This document shows, piece after piece, positions 43,629 through 52,099 of a stretch of DNA of 64,000 bases. Source of the stretch: Bacillota bacterium (GTDB lineage Bacteria; Bacillota; UBA4882; UBA8346); contig JAFABB010000018.1 in the NCBI GenBank assembly GCA_023426245.1, positions 62,001 through 126,000 of the forward strand, written 5' to 3'. Both the position numbers and the translations under genes were made by a program. Each line of letters begins with the position of its first letter. The first letter of the stretch is position 1. The notes below the pieces were generated by a model. That model saw only the letters and a list, made by a program, of their open reading frames with translations. It was not told where the DNA came from and did not search any database.

Positions 43629-43725
43629 AAATACTAAGCGTATCTATAAATTACCTGTTTATTTGTAAACACGTTACTTGTAAAGGCGTTTACTCGTAAA
43701 CGAGTTTACCTGCAACTTAGTATTT
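43629..43725 (+). repeat. Tandem 16-bp palindromes inside a 10-bp inverted repeat
   Basis: Three adjacent units (43663-43677, 43678-43693, 43694-43709) share GTAAAC-N-CGTTTAC-like palindromic sequence at a 15-16-nt period. The group is enclosed by AAATACTAAG (43629-43638) and CTTAGTATTT (43716-43725). It lies in the leader between promoter and parvulin gene, so it could be an RNA fold or an array of operators. Confidence 0.7.
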
Positions 43726-43778
43726 TATGGGTATTTGGCTCATTTTTTTTTTGGAATTTATAAAGGGGAGGAATTTTA

Positions 43779-45308
43779 ATGGGTATGTCAATTTTGTCAA
43801 TTCGTCGTTACGCTAAACGTATCTTGGCACCTGTCATTCTTGTTTTGGTCGTGACGATGATGGTTGGAGTGTTTTATATCGGTTTTCCAATGATGACCAA
43901 AGAAAATACCGGATATACCGGTCCATCAATCAAGGTTAACGGCCAAAAATTGTCGGATGAAGATTTTAATAACTATATGGCACAGGCCGGTCAGCAAGCC
44001 AGTCAGTTTGCGCAATACGGTATGTCTTATACAGAGGCCCAAATCCGTGACAGTGCAATCAATATGGCAGTTCAGAATATTGCATTCCAACAGGAAATGG
44101 ACAAGGTTAAGTCCAAGATTAAAGTCAAAGGGTCCGAAGTCGATAACTTGATTCATAAGTATTTACCTACGGAAGAAGAAGTCCAGAGCTTTATGGAACG
44201 GCAAGGATTCACCAGTAAGCGTCAGCTCAAGGATATGGTTAAAAAGTCCTTGGAGCAACAAAAGTTCATTGCTTATAAAGCAAAACAATTAAAAGTGAAT
44301 GTTTCCCGTGCCGAAATATTGGGTCAACTGGATCAAATTACAGTCAGCCATATTTTAATCGGTTTAAAAGATCAAAATAATAAATCCCGGACGGATGCTC
44401 AGGCTCTGCAACTGGCCAAAGATGTTTACCAGAAAGCCACCAGCGGCCAGGATTTTGCGGCACTTGCCAAACAGTATTCCGAGGATCCGGGTTCCAAAGA
44501 TAAAGGCGGCACCTATGGACCAATGGGAGTTGACCAATTCAAGGGCAGTATGGCAAAGGAATTTGTCGATGGCGCTTTAGCTCTTAAAGTCGGTCAAATT
44601 GGCGCTCCGGTCAAAACTCAATTTGGGTATCATATTATTAAGCTTGATGCTCGTGGGTTACCGACCGGTAGTGAATATAAAGAAAAATATAACGAAGTAC
44701 GGGACAATTTATTGCTTCAGAAAGCACAACAAAGTCCGGCATATAGCGACTGGATGCAAAAAATTAACCGTCAAGCTCTCAACAAACTGGAGATTCTCGA
44801 TCCCGGACTGCGCGCATTCCGGTTAAAGAACGAACAAAAATGGCAAGAAGCTTCCGAAGCCTATGAAAAGGCTTTAAAGAAAGGTTATTACAAGAACCGT
44901 GTTGACACTTATACTGACGCTTCCGAAGTGTATATTCAATTAAAACAGGCTGCTAAGGCTATCAGTGTTCTGAAAAAAGCTCCAGCTGCATTAGTTAATA
45001 ATATTGAGTACCAAGAGGCTTTGGCCAATGCTTATAAAGCCAATCAAAATATGGCCCAGGCGAAAGCTATTTTGGTAAAATGGGGCCAGGCGCATGCTGA
45101 TGACATTCAAACCCATGCAAGGTTGAAAGATATCTATACCTCATGGAATTTGACGGACTTAGCGGCTCAGGAAACCCAGACCATCGCGAATATGCAAAAA
45201 TTGCAGGCGGAAAAAGATAAAGCATATCAAGAAAGTTTGAATCAGAAGCAATCTGTTGTTGGACAAACTCAACCTGCAGTTTCTCAACCGACTCCGGTTA
45301 AAAAATAA
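43779..45308 (+). CDS. PrsA/SurA-like peptidyl-prolyl isomerase with TPR tail
   Basis: Membrane-anchored extracytoplasmic folding factor, 509 residues. One N-terminal transmembrane helix (ILAPVILVLVVTMMVGVFYI) is followed by a SurA_N-like helical chaperone region (~50-185). One parvulin rotamase domain follows at ~185-295 (ITVSHILIGL, DFAALAKQYSEDPGS, GGTYGPMG, VGQIGAPVKTQFGYHIIKL), then a C-terminal ~200-residue TPR-like part. No lipobox Cys, unlike PrsA. GGGGAGG precedes the ATG. It likely helps secreted proteins fold outside the membrane, complementing the secA gene of this window. Confidence 0.92.
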   Translation: MGMSILSIRRYAKRILAPVILVLVVTMMVGVFYIGFPMMTKENTGYTGPSIKVNGQKLSDEDFNNYMAQAGQQASQFAQYGMSYTEAQIRDSAINMAVQNIAFQQEMDKVKSKIKVKGSEVDNLIHKYLPTEEEVQSFMERQGFTSKRQLKDMVKKSLEQQKFIAYKAKQLKVNVSRAEILGQLDQITVSHILIGLKDQNNKSRTDAQALQLAKDVYQKATSGQDFAALAKQYSEDPGSKDKGGTYGPMGVDQFKGSMAKEFVDGALALKVGQIGAPVKTQFGYHIIKLDARGLPTGSEYKEKYNEVRDNLLLQKAQQSPAYSDWMQKINRQALNKLEILDPGLRAFRLKNEQKWQEASEAYEKALKKGYYKNRVDTYTDASEVYIQLKQAAKAISVLKKAPAALVNNIEYQEALANAYKANQNMAQAKAILVKWGQAHADDIQTHARLKDIYTSWNLTDLAAQETQTIANMQKLQAEKDKAYQESLNQKQSVVGQTQPAVSQPTPVKK

Positions 45309-45331
45309 AAACCGGGAAATGAAAGATGCTA

Positions 45332-45398
45332 ACGCGGAGGGTGAATTAACGCCTTCCGCGTATTCGTATATGGATTCATATCCATACCTGTTTTTTTT
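45332..45398 (+). terminator. Double hairpin terminator after the parvulin gene
   Basis: First hairpin: ACGCGGAGGGTG with CGCCTTCCGCGT (45332-45361). Second: TATGGAT (45369-45375) with ATCCATA (45380-45386), then eight Ts at 45391-45398. The second is a regular intrinsic terminator. Confidence 0.8.
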
Positions 45399-45438
45399 AC
45401 TATCGATGATTTAAATTTTTAAAAACGAGGCGGTTTCA

Positions 45439-46719
45439 TTGGCTCAAATTAATGCTCCCAAAGGAACATATGATCTTTTATCCGAGGATTTGACTCATTG
45501 GTATTACTTAGAGGGTAAACTGCGACAGATTTTTCAAGAGTATGGTTACGCCGAAGTAAGGACCCCGATTTTTGAGCATACCGAATTATTTCAGCGCGGT
45601 ATTGGTGAGACTACCGATATTGTCGAGAAGGAAATGTTTACTTTTCCGGATCGGGCTGGCCGGAGTCTGACATTACGTCCTGAGGGTACCGCTTCCGTAG
45701 TCAGGGCTTTTTTGGAACATAATTTGGCTGCTTCCGGTGGAATCAGTAAACTTTATTACTATGGGCCGATGTTTCGTTGCGAAGCGCCTCAGGCTGGCCG
45801 GTTCCGCCAATTTGTACAATTTGGCGCCGAAGTCCTAGGTAGCGAAGATCCGAGGGTCGATGCAGAAATCATATCCCTGGCGGTCAACTTTTATAAGCGG
45901 TTGGGGATTACCGATCTGGATATCAATTTGAACTCAATTGGTTGTCCGGAATGCAGACCGCTTTATCGTGAGAGATTAATTGAACATTTACGACCCAGGG
46001 CTGAAAAATTATGTCCGAATTGTCAGCGACGGCTGGAAAGGAATCCTTTACGGTTACTGGATTGTAAAAGTCCTATCTGTAAGAGTTTGACCGAAGATGT
46101 TCCCCTGATAACTGAAACATTATGTTCAAGCTGCGGTTCTCACTTTCAGCAATTGCGTGAACTGTTGGATGCAGTTGGAATTCAGTACCACCTGAATCCA
46201 CGATTAGTCCGTGGCTTTGATTATTATACCAAAACTGTATTTGAGGTATTAGCCGGGGATTTGGGGGCTCAAAATGCCCTTTGCGGTGGCGGGAGGTACG
46301 ACGGTTTGGTAGAGGAATGCGGAGGAAGTCCGACTCCGGGGATTGGTTTTGCAGCTGGAATGGAACGCCTATTGATGGTGTTAAAGTCAAGAAACTTATT
46401 GCCGAAGGAAACTTCCAAACCCCATATTTACCTGGCGCCATTGGGAGAGGCAGCCCAGTTGAAAGTTTTCCCGCTGGTTATTCAATTACGGGAAACCGGT
46501 TGGGTCGTGGAAACTGATTTTCAGAGCCGAAGTCTGAAATCTCAAATGAAATTGGCCAATAAATTAGGAGCTACGATCGTGGGAGTCATTGGTGAGGAAG
46601 AAATGGCAAATGAACAAATTTTAATCCGCAAAATGGAAACCAGCGAGCAGCAAACTATTGCCATTACCAAATTACAAGACTTTTTGAAAGAAGAATTTCC
46701 AAATGGAACTTTTTGTTGA
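45439..46719 (+). CDS. hisS: Histidyl-tRNA synthetase
   Basis: Class II aminoacyl-tRNA synthetase of 426 residues that charges tRNA-His. Motif 1 region NAPKGTYDLL to VRTPIFEHTELF, motif 2 YYYGPMFRCEAPQAGRFRQF, the histidine-specific GFDYYTKTVFEV and CGGGRYDGLVEECGG, motif 3 GIGFAAGMERLL, and a C-terminal anticodon domain. The start is a TTG with GAGGCGG upstream. No T-box is in front of it. Followed directly by the promoter of the aspS unit, whose -35 overlaps its stop. Confidence 0.97.
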   Translation: MAQINAPKGTYDLLSEDLTHWYYLEGKLRQIFQEYGYAEVRTPIFEHTELFQRGIGETTDIVEKEMFTFPDRAGRSLTLRPEGTASVVRAFLEHNLAASGGISKLYYYGPMFRCEAPQAGRFRQFVQFGAEVLGSEDPRVDAEIISLAVNFYKRLGITDLDINLNSIGCPECRPLYRERLIEHLRPRAEKLCPNCQRRLERNPLRLLDCKSPICKSLTEDVPLITETLCSSCGSHFQQLRELLDAVGIQYHLNPRLVRGFDYYTKTVFEVLAGDLGAQNALCGGGRYDGLVEECGGSPTPGIGFAAGMERLLMVLKSRNLLPKETSKPHIYLAPLGEAAQLKVFPLVIQLRETGWVVETDFQSRSLKSQMKLANKLGATIVGVIGEEEMANEQILIRKMETSEQQTIAITKLQDFLKEEFPNGTFC

Positions 46720-46745
46720 CTATCAACAACAAGTTTCAGTATAAT
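46716..46745 (+). promoter_or_regulatory. Promoter for the T-box/aspS transcript
   Basis: TTGACT (46716-46721), 18-nt spacer, TATAAT (46740-46745), overlapping the hisS stop codon. A second TATAAT at about 46778 with TTGAAT upstream is a further option. Confidence 0.6.
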
Positions 46746-46816
46746 TAATAATAACATTGAATTTGCATAAATACTATTATAATAGTAATGATAAGGAAAA
46801 GTAGCTATTCAAGTAA

Positions 46817-46900
46817 AACGTCTCGTTCTGGCGATAAAAATGGAGACATTCTACTTAAGCGGAGCGTTTGTTTTATAATTGATGAAACGTTCTGCTAGTT
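46817..46900 (+). ncRNA. Additional hairpins at the start of the aspS leader
   Basis: AAGTA...TACTT enclosing GTCTC...GAGAC forms one hairpin (about 46817-46857). AGCGTTT with AAACGTT forms a second (about 46863-46895). They come before the recognisable T-box core and may be the base of stem I or a separate element. Confidence 0.4.
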
Positions 46901-46904
46901 CCTT

Positions 46905-47177
46905 TAGGGAGAGGGCACCGTGACTGAAAGTGCCTTTAGGTCCACTGATAGTGAAAAACACCTTTGAACTGATTGGGTGAAAGTACGCTGTTGTTTGCGT
47001 AATAATAATCCAATCCGTATTTCTGCGTTAAAGAAAAACGAGTAGAGTAGGCGCGGCTTCACATATTGATATCCACGATCGTAGGGATATCTGGTAGCAA
47101 TGTAGAAGGCAAACTCTATGAGGGTGGTACCACGGGTAAATCTCTCGTCCCTTATTTTTAAGGATGAGGGATTTTTT
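46905..47177 (+). promoter_or_regulatory. T-box riboswitch controlling aspS
   Basis: The hallmark T-box sequence AGGGTGGTACCACGGG is at 47121-47136, followed by an intrinsic terminator (47139-47177: stem of about 14 bp, then a T-run). Upstream, AGGGAGAGGGCACCGTGACT matches the stem I bulge region. Uncharged tRNA, here expected to be tRNA-Asp from the downstream gene, would stabilise the antiterminator. I could not place the specifier codon with certainty. The 5' boundary is approximate. Confidence 0.92.
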
Positions 47178-47189
47178 ATTATGATGATT

Positions 47190-47336
47190 GTCTCAACTAG
47201 GGGGATTCAAACCCTCGGCTTTAGCTGAACAAATTGCCTTCGGGTTTGAATTCCCCGGTTCTTGCGCCAGTAAGCTGGCGAGCCGACTTCCAGTCGGCCA
47301 AAGAATCCACCGGCTTCTGCCGGTGGTGGTTGAGTT
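47190..47336. repeat. Cluster of four hairpins between T-box and aspS
   Basis: A 15-bp stem (47200-47214 with 47242-47256, one G-U pair), then CGCCAG/CTGGCG (47265-47280), GCCGACT/AGTCGGC (47282-47298) and CCACCGGC/GCCGGTGG (47307-47326). All are enclosed by CTCAAC (47192-47197) and GTTGAG (47329-47334). It lies after the T-box terminator and before the aspS ribosome binding site. The TCGGCTTTAGCTGA loop and stacked hairpins resemble palindromic ends of IS200/IS605-type elements, suggesting a small non-autonomous insertion; a regulatory RNA is the alternative. Confidence 0.65.
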
Positions 47337-47360
47337 AAACTATATGAAAGGGGCTTTATG

Positions 47361-49118
47361 ATGCATCAATATCGAACCCATAACTGTGGGGAGCTATCTG
47401 AAAAAAATGTTGGGGAAGTCGTTCGAATTGCCGGATGGGTGCAAACAATTCGGGATCATGGTGGAATTATTTTTGTCGATGTCCGGGATCACTATGGTGT
47501 CACGCAGGTGGTTGTTGATGGAGAAACTTTAAAAGAAACCGTTATTAAAATTCCCCGTGAGTCGACGGTTTCGGTTTTAGGAACAGTAAATAGGCGCTCG
47601 GAAGAGACTGTTAATCCCAATTTGTCTACCGGGTATATTGAGTTAAAAGCGGAAAGCGTAGAAATTTTAGGTAAAGTAAGAAACTCTTTGCCTTTTGAGC
47701 TTTCACTGGCGAGTGAAGCTCGTGAGGAGCTACGGCTCAAATACCGTTTTTTGGATTTACGAAATGACAAACTTCATAAAAATATTATTTTGCGGTCAAA
47801 AATCATCCAGAGTGTTCGTCAAAAAATGATTGGCATGAATTTTATGGAAATTCAAACTCCGATTTTAACCAGTTCATCTCCGGAAGGAGCCAGGGATTAT
47901 TTGGTACCCAGCAGAGTGCATCCTGGTAAATTCTATGCTCTGCCTCAGGCTCCTCAACAGTTTAAGCAATTACTCATGGTTTCCGGTTTCGATCGTTACT
48001 TTCAAATTGCACCCTGCTTTCGGGATGAGGATGCCCGCGCTGATCGTTCTCCGGGAGAATTTTATCAGCTCGATATTGAAATGGCTTTTGCCACCCAGGA
48101 AGATGTTTTTGCAGCTGTAGAAAAAGTTATCTCCGAGATCTTCGGAGAGTTTTCCTCATGGAAAGTGACGACCAATCCTTTTGTCAGAATACCATATAAA
48201 GAAGCTATGCTGAGGTATGGCAGCGATAAACCGGATCTTCGTAATCCGCTATTAATCTACGATATCTCCGAGTGTTTTAAAAACACGGAATTTAAAGCCT
48301 TCCTTAACCGAACAGTACGAGTCATACCGGTGCCGGATTGCAGCTCGCAATCGAGAAGCTTTTTTGACAATATGGTTGAGTTCGCTACCAGTATCGGCGC
48401 TAAAGGTTTGGCATGGCTAAAAGTGGATGATAATTTGGATTTCATCGGACCGATCGCCAAATTTATGAGCGCCGAGGTGAAGAAACAAATTATCGAGATT
48501 ACCGGTGCAAAGTCAGGACATGCTCTGTTTTTTGTGGCGGATCATTTAACGGAAGCCGAAAAATTGGCGGGTCAGGTCCGAAATGAATTGGGTCGAAGAT
48601 TGAATTTAATCGAAAAGGATGTTTTTAAATTCTGTTGGATTGTTGATTTTCCAATGTATGAAATCAATCCGGATACTCATCAACTTGAGTTTAGCCATAA
48701 TCCCTTCTCAATGCCCCAAGGAGGAATGGATGCTCTCCTTCATATGGACCCGTTGGATATTTATGCCTATCAGTATGATATTGTCTGTAACGGAGTGGAA
48801 TTGTCCTCAGGAGCGGTTCGTAACCACGACCCGGAAATTATGATCAAAGCTTTTGAGATTGCAGGTTATTCCGCAGATGAAGTTCAAAGGAAATTTCCGG
48901 CTTTGTTTAACGCTTTTCAATACGGGCCACCACCCCATGCCGGTATCGCGCCCGGGATCGACCGGATGGTGATGTTGATTGCCAATGAACCCAATATCCG
49001 CGAGGTTATCGCATTTCCAATGAGCAGTAAGGCTCAAGATTTGTTGATGAGCGCACCATCGGAAGTTACGGACAAGCAGCTCAGGGAATTACATATTAAA
49101 GTGGATGTAAAATCTTAA
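47361..49118 (+). CDS. aspS: Aspartyl-tRNA synthetase
   Basis: Class II synthetase, 585 residues, bacterial type with the inserted GAD domain (~280-420). The N-terminal OB-fold anticodon domain has WVQTIRDHGGIIFVDVRDHYG. The catalytic core has TSSSPEGARDYLVPSR, QAPQQFKQLLMVSGFDRYFQ, FRDEDARADRSPGEFYQLD and, at the end, GIAPGIDRMVML. ATG 47361 is 7 nt after AAAGGGG; ATG 47358 is also possible. Controlled by the T-box upstream. Whether it is discriminating or also charges tRNA-Asn cannot be told from the motifs alone. Confidence 0.97.
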   Translation: MHQYRTHNCGELSEKNVGEVVRIAGWVQTIRDHGGIIFVDVRDHYGVTQVVVDGETLKETVIKIPRESTVSVLGTVNRRSEETVNPNLSTGYIELKAESVEILGKVRNSLPFELSLASEAREELRLKYRFLDLRNDKLHKNIILRSKIIQSVRQKMIGMNFMEIQTPILTSSSPEGARDYLVPSRVHPGKFYALPQAPQQFKQLLMVSGFDRYFQIAPCFRDEDARADRSPGEFYQLDIEMAFATQEDVFAAVEKVISEIFGEFSSWKVTTNPFVRIPYKEAMLRYGSDKPDLRNPLLIYDISECFKNTEFKAFLNRTVRVIPVPDCSSQSRSFFDNMVEFATSIGAKGLAWLKVDDNLDFIGPIAKFMSAEVKKQIIEITGAKSGHALFFVADHLTEAEKLAGQVRNELGRRLNLIEKDVFKFCWIVDFPMYEINPDTHQLEFSHNPFSMPQGGMDALLHMDPLDIYAYQYDIVCNGVELSSGAVRNHDPEIMIKAFEIAGYSADEVQRKFPALFNAFQYGPPPHAGIAPGIDRMVMLIANEPNIREVIAFPMSSKAQDLLMSAPSEVTDKQLRELHIKVDVKS

Positions 49119-49239
49119 ATTTCTTGCTTGCTGGTTCTAACCTTGACTTTATTTAGATCTTGAGGTCTAACGGCGCTCTATTTGAATAGATTTTCCGGGT
49201 TTTAACCGGGGTTACAATTGAGTTTCCGTTCTTTGGAAC

Positions 49240-49268
49240 TTGAAGGTTATTTCAAGCTGTGGTATGAT
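49240..49268 (+). promoter_or_regulatory. Promoter upstream of the 6S RNA candidate
   Basis: TTGAAG (49240-49245), 17-nt spacer, TATGAT (49263-49268). It would start a precursor about 70 nt upstream of the mature RNA inferred from pairing. Confidence 0.55.
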
Positions 49269-49342
49269 CTAGATAAGTCAATTACCGGAAGTAATGAAGA
49301 TAGATAAGGTCATAAGGTCCATTTTTTACTGATTGTCAATTT

Positions 49343-49539
49343 TAAAACCCTGCTTTGTACGTGATGAAGCTGATTTTGTTATGAACCAACATAGCTACCT
49401 CGGGAGTCCGGCTCTATTTATGGCAGGTAGGCCGTCTTTTTAAGACGGAACCATAAAATAAATAGGAGGACACCCACCTTGCTTGCGCAGGGTTCAGGTA
49501 ACGATCAGCATAACGGCATAGTGGGGCTTTATTTTTTTT
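49343..49539 (+). ncRNA. ssrS: Candidate 6S RNA
   Basis: About 190 nt. The 5' end (TAAAACCCTGCTTTG from 49343) pairs imperfectly with the 3' end (GGCATAGTGGGGCTTTA to 49531), followed by eight Ts. Internal stems: CTACCT/AGGTAG (around 49395-49430) and CCGTCT/AGACGG (49432-49447). The 3' half with GACACCCACCTTG, AGGGTTCAGGTAAC and CGGCAT follows the order of the E. coli 6S RNA 3' half (GACACATTCACCTTG, AGGGTTCAAGGGTTAC, GGCAT). The next gene is a 5-formyl-THF cyclo-ligase, the same neighbour ssrS has in E. coli. 6S RNA binds housekeeping RNA polymerase in stationary phase. Confidence 0.75.
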
Positions 49540-49703
49540 GTTGGAGAAATTATTACTGATTATTTCCAAATTAGAGTTGGGCACAGGGAGATCTTTTTAA
49601 AAAATTATTAAGGTATGTACTATTTTAAGCAATTCATTGTTTAAACGGGCTGATTGGCTGTAGTTATAAGATTTTGATAAGAAGTTTCTTATTTTGCCTT
49701 TCA

Positions 49704-49732
49704 TTGAATAACCCTTTTAAATATGGTATTAT
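49704..49732 (+). promoter_or_regulatory. Promoter for the cyclo-ligase gene
   Basis: TTGAAT (49704-49709), 17-nt spacer, TATTAT (49727-49732), about 120 nt before the GTG start at 49851. No structured element was recognised between them. Confidence 0.6.
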
Positions 49733-49850
49733 CATATGGAAAGAGGTTAGACGGAAATTTGTTTGGGAAACAGGATTGGAGTTAGTCTGATTTTATGGAT
49801 AGAGGAGAAGTCAGCATTTTGTAATATCACGGTTAACTAAGGGAGTTATT

Positions 49851-50423
49851 GTGATCAGTCAGAGTCAGAACCTTAAAATTAAAATTCGTCAAGAAATGAA
49901 AACTAAATTGGCTGCGCTTACCCCCGGTGAATATCATTCTTTTAATTTTACGCTCGAACAGCGTTTTTTTAACCTCCCAATCCTTCAGACGTCTCAGACG
50001 ATTATGCTCTATTATTCAATTGGTCATGAAGTTGCAACGATTTCAATTATTTTAAAGCTATTAAAAGAAGGGAAAAAGGTTGCTTTACCGACCTGTATCG
50101 ATAAGACAAATATCAGGGCCGGCATCGTTCATGATCTTAATGAACTCAGGCCCGGGGTATTTGGAATCCATGAACCATTGTTATCTTCCCTGGAAATGAA
50201 TCCGGCTGAAATCGACCTGCTGATTGTTCCCGGAGTTGCTTTCGACCGGAATGGAATGCGTTTAGGTCATGGTGCCGGTTATTATGACCGATTTCTTTCA
50301 AAAACTACTGGCTATAAACTTGGGTTGGCTTATGATTTTCAGATCATGGATAATCTTGCTTTTGAAAGCCATGATGTTCCAATGGATGCCTTACTTACGC
50401 CTTCTAGTTTCATAGAAATTTGA
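49851..50423 (+). CDS. 5-Formyltetrahydrofolate cyclo-ligase
   Basis: Converts 5-formyl-THF to 5,10-methenyl-THF with ATP hydrolysis in one-carbon metabolism, 190 residues. The family hallmark is IVPGVAFDRNGMRLGHGAGYYDRFL near residues 125-150. The N-terminal KIKIRQEMKTKLAAL and the substrate-site YYSIGHEVAT are also present. GTG start with GGGAG 5 nt upstream. Located downstream of the 6S RNA candidate, the conserved ssrS-ygfA type neighbourhood. Often named fau, ygfA or yqgN. Confidence 0.95.
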   Translation: MISQSQNLKIKIRQEMKTKLAALTPGEYHSFNFTLEQRFFNLPILQTSQTIMLYYSIGHEVATISIILKLLKEGKKVALPTCIDKTNIRAGIVHDLNELRPGVFGIHEPLLSSLEMNPAEIDLLIVPGVAFDRNGMRLGHGAGYYDRFLSKTTGYKLGLAYDFQIMDNLAFESHDVPMDALLTPSSFIEI

Positions 50424-50604
50424 GAGAAAACCCTAATCTTTTAAGAGCATAAGTTGAAATGGGTAAAGGTGATTTGTATTTTATAAAATACCAGATAAAG
50501 CTGCATTTTCTCTCTTTAGTTTTTTAATGAATTACCGATGAAGAACTTATCAAGATCATTGATTCAGATTAAGATTGTAAAATCCCTAGTAGATGGTGAG
50601 GCCA

Positions 50605-51954
50605 ATGTTCAAAGACTTCAATCGCAAAAAAATCTCCATCTTTTTTTATTTATTGATAGCTCAAGTATCAGTTGTTTTATTTTGTATCGGCGGAGTAGGA
50701 ATTTTTAGTTATTTTTTAGGAGCCAATCTGCTTGAGCGGGCTGCAAACCAATTAAATTCAGCTTTGCCGGCGATTCAACATCAAAAACAGCTGTTATTTT
50801 TCCAAATCGGTTTGGTGATGCTTGTTTGCGGGATACTGGCGATTTTAGCGGCTTTTTTCATTGCTCGGAAGATGGCTGAAATATTGAAACGCTTTGCTGT
50901 CAAACTTCAAGATTTTGCTCACGCGAAAGATAATTTGACACAGCGGTTCGATACAGCTTCCCCGATTAAGGAAATCGCCTCGGCAGAGGATAGTTTTAAT
51001 CAACTTCGGGATTATGATTGGAATGCTTTACAGTCGGTATCCAGGTTAACGGATGGATTAAATGAATTGACTCGGAAATTGTTAACGACGTCTCAGTATG
51101 TTAGCACCGGAGTCAAACAGGTTTCGGAAGTTATGACCGGGGTCAATCAAGGCGCCGAAAGTCAATCGGAAAAAACCTTCCATCTTGCCGAAGTGGTGCA
51201 AAACATTTCAATCAGTTCAGTTGAGGCGGCAACCACTGCCACCGATGCTCAAAAGGTTTCTCTACATTCCAAGCAGGCTGCTGAAGATGGCCAAGTTACC
51301 GTCAAAGATACCCTATCTCTTTTAATTCAAATTGAGCATTTTGCTGGAAAATTAAAAGATTTAAGCAACGATTTAAATGCCCGCTCGGAGCAAATCCGTC
51401 GTATTCTGGATATTTTGATTTATATCTCCAGGCAAACTAAAATTTTAGCCCTCAATGCCAATATTGAAGCGGCAAAAGCCGGCGAAGCGGGCCGGGGGTT
51501 TGCCGTTGTCGCTCAACAAATTCGCGATTTGGCTGATAATTCCCAGGATTCCATCGGTGATATTGCTGAGCGTATCGGCGAAGTTCGTGAGGCTCTGGCC
51601 GAAACCGTTTCTTTGGTGGGCAGTTTTTATGAATTAGTGGAAAAGGGCGGCAGTAAGATAATGGAAGCTGAATCACATTTGGTTGCGATTCAGGAAAGTT
51701 CCGACTCTAGTCTGTCCTTGGTTAACCGTCTATCTGAATTAGTGGCCAATCAAAGTAGCCCAATTGAAGAAGTCTCCTCCCTGGCACAAAATTTAGCCGA
51801 GGCCAGTAAACAATTTAAACTATCCAGTCACTCGGTTGCGGTGACGGTTAATAACCAAGCGGGAGCCATGGGGGAATTCTTAGCCCATGTAAAAGATATT
51901 CAACAAACCTTGGATGAACTGCAACGTCTGATCATGGACTGCAAACTTAGTTGA
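50605..51954 (+). CDS. Methyl-accepting chemotaxis-type transducer, short sensor
   Basis: About 449 residues. Two transmembrane helices (IFFYLLIAQVSVVLFCIGGVG and IGLVMLVCGILAILAAFFIA) are separated by only ~30 residues, so any extracytoplasmic sensor is minimal. A HAMP-like region and one signalling domain follow, whose tip is ISRQTKILALNANIEAAKAG with GFAVVAQQIRDLADNS. ATG 50605 is preceded by GGTGAGG at short spacing; ATG 50593 is an alternative. The lack of a real sensor suggests it responds to membrane or cytoplasmic signals. Transcribed towards the convergent xylH. Confidence 0.88.
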   Translation: MFKDFNRKKISIFFYLLIAQVSVVLFCIGGVGIFSYFLGANLLERAANQLNSALPAIQHQKQLLFFQIGLVMLVCGILAILAAFFIARKMAEILKRFAVKLQDFAHAKDNLTQRFDTASPIKEIASAEDSFNQLRDYDWNALQSVSRLTDGLNELTRKLLTTSQYVSTGVKQVSEVMTGVNQGAESQSEKTFHLAEVVQNISISSVEAATTATDAQKVSLHSKQAAEDGQVTVKDTLSLLIQIEHFAGKLKDLSNDLNARSEQIRRILDILIYISRQTKILALNANIEAAKAGEAGRGFAVVAQQIRDLADNSQDSIGDIAERIGEVREALAETVSLVGSFYELVEKGGSKIMEAESHLVAIQESSDSSLSLVNRLSELVANQSSPIEEVSSLAQNLAEASKQFKLSSHSVAVTVNNQAGAMGEFLAHVKDIQQTLDELQRLIMDCKLS

Positions 51955-52037
51955 TTTTTCGCTCTTATTTTTGGAAGTTGTTTGTTCATAAAAAAATCTC
52001 CTTTAGCGATAGACACTTAAAGGAAGTTAAATTGGTA

Positions 52038-52073
52038 AAAAAAGAGAAGGCCCCTTATGAGCTTCTCTTTTTT
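52038..52073. terminator. Bidirectional terminator between transducer and xylH
   Basis: AAAAAAGAGAAG (52038-52049) pairs perfectly with CTTCTCTTTTTT (52062-52073). It serves the transducer gene ending at 51954 and the minus-strand xylose operon ending at 52100. Confidence 0.92.
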
Positions 52074-52099
52074 ATTTGCAAAATTTCAGGCGGATAAAG

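Noticed and set aside
47200..47256. GGATTCAAACCC-type sequence considered as a tRNA T-arm
   Set aside because: The arms pair with each other across ~27 nt, and no acceptor, anticodon or D-arm could be assembled.
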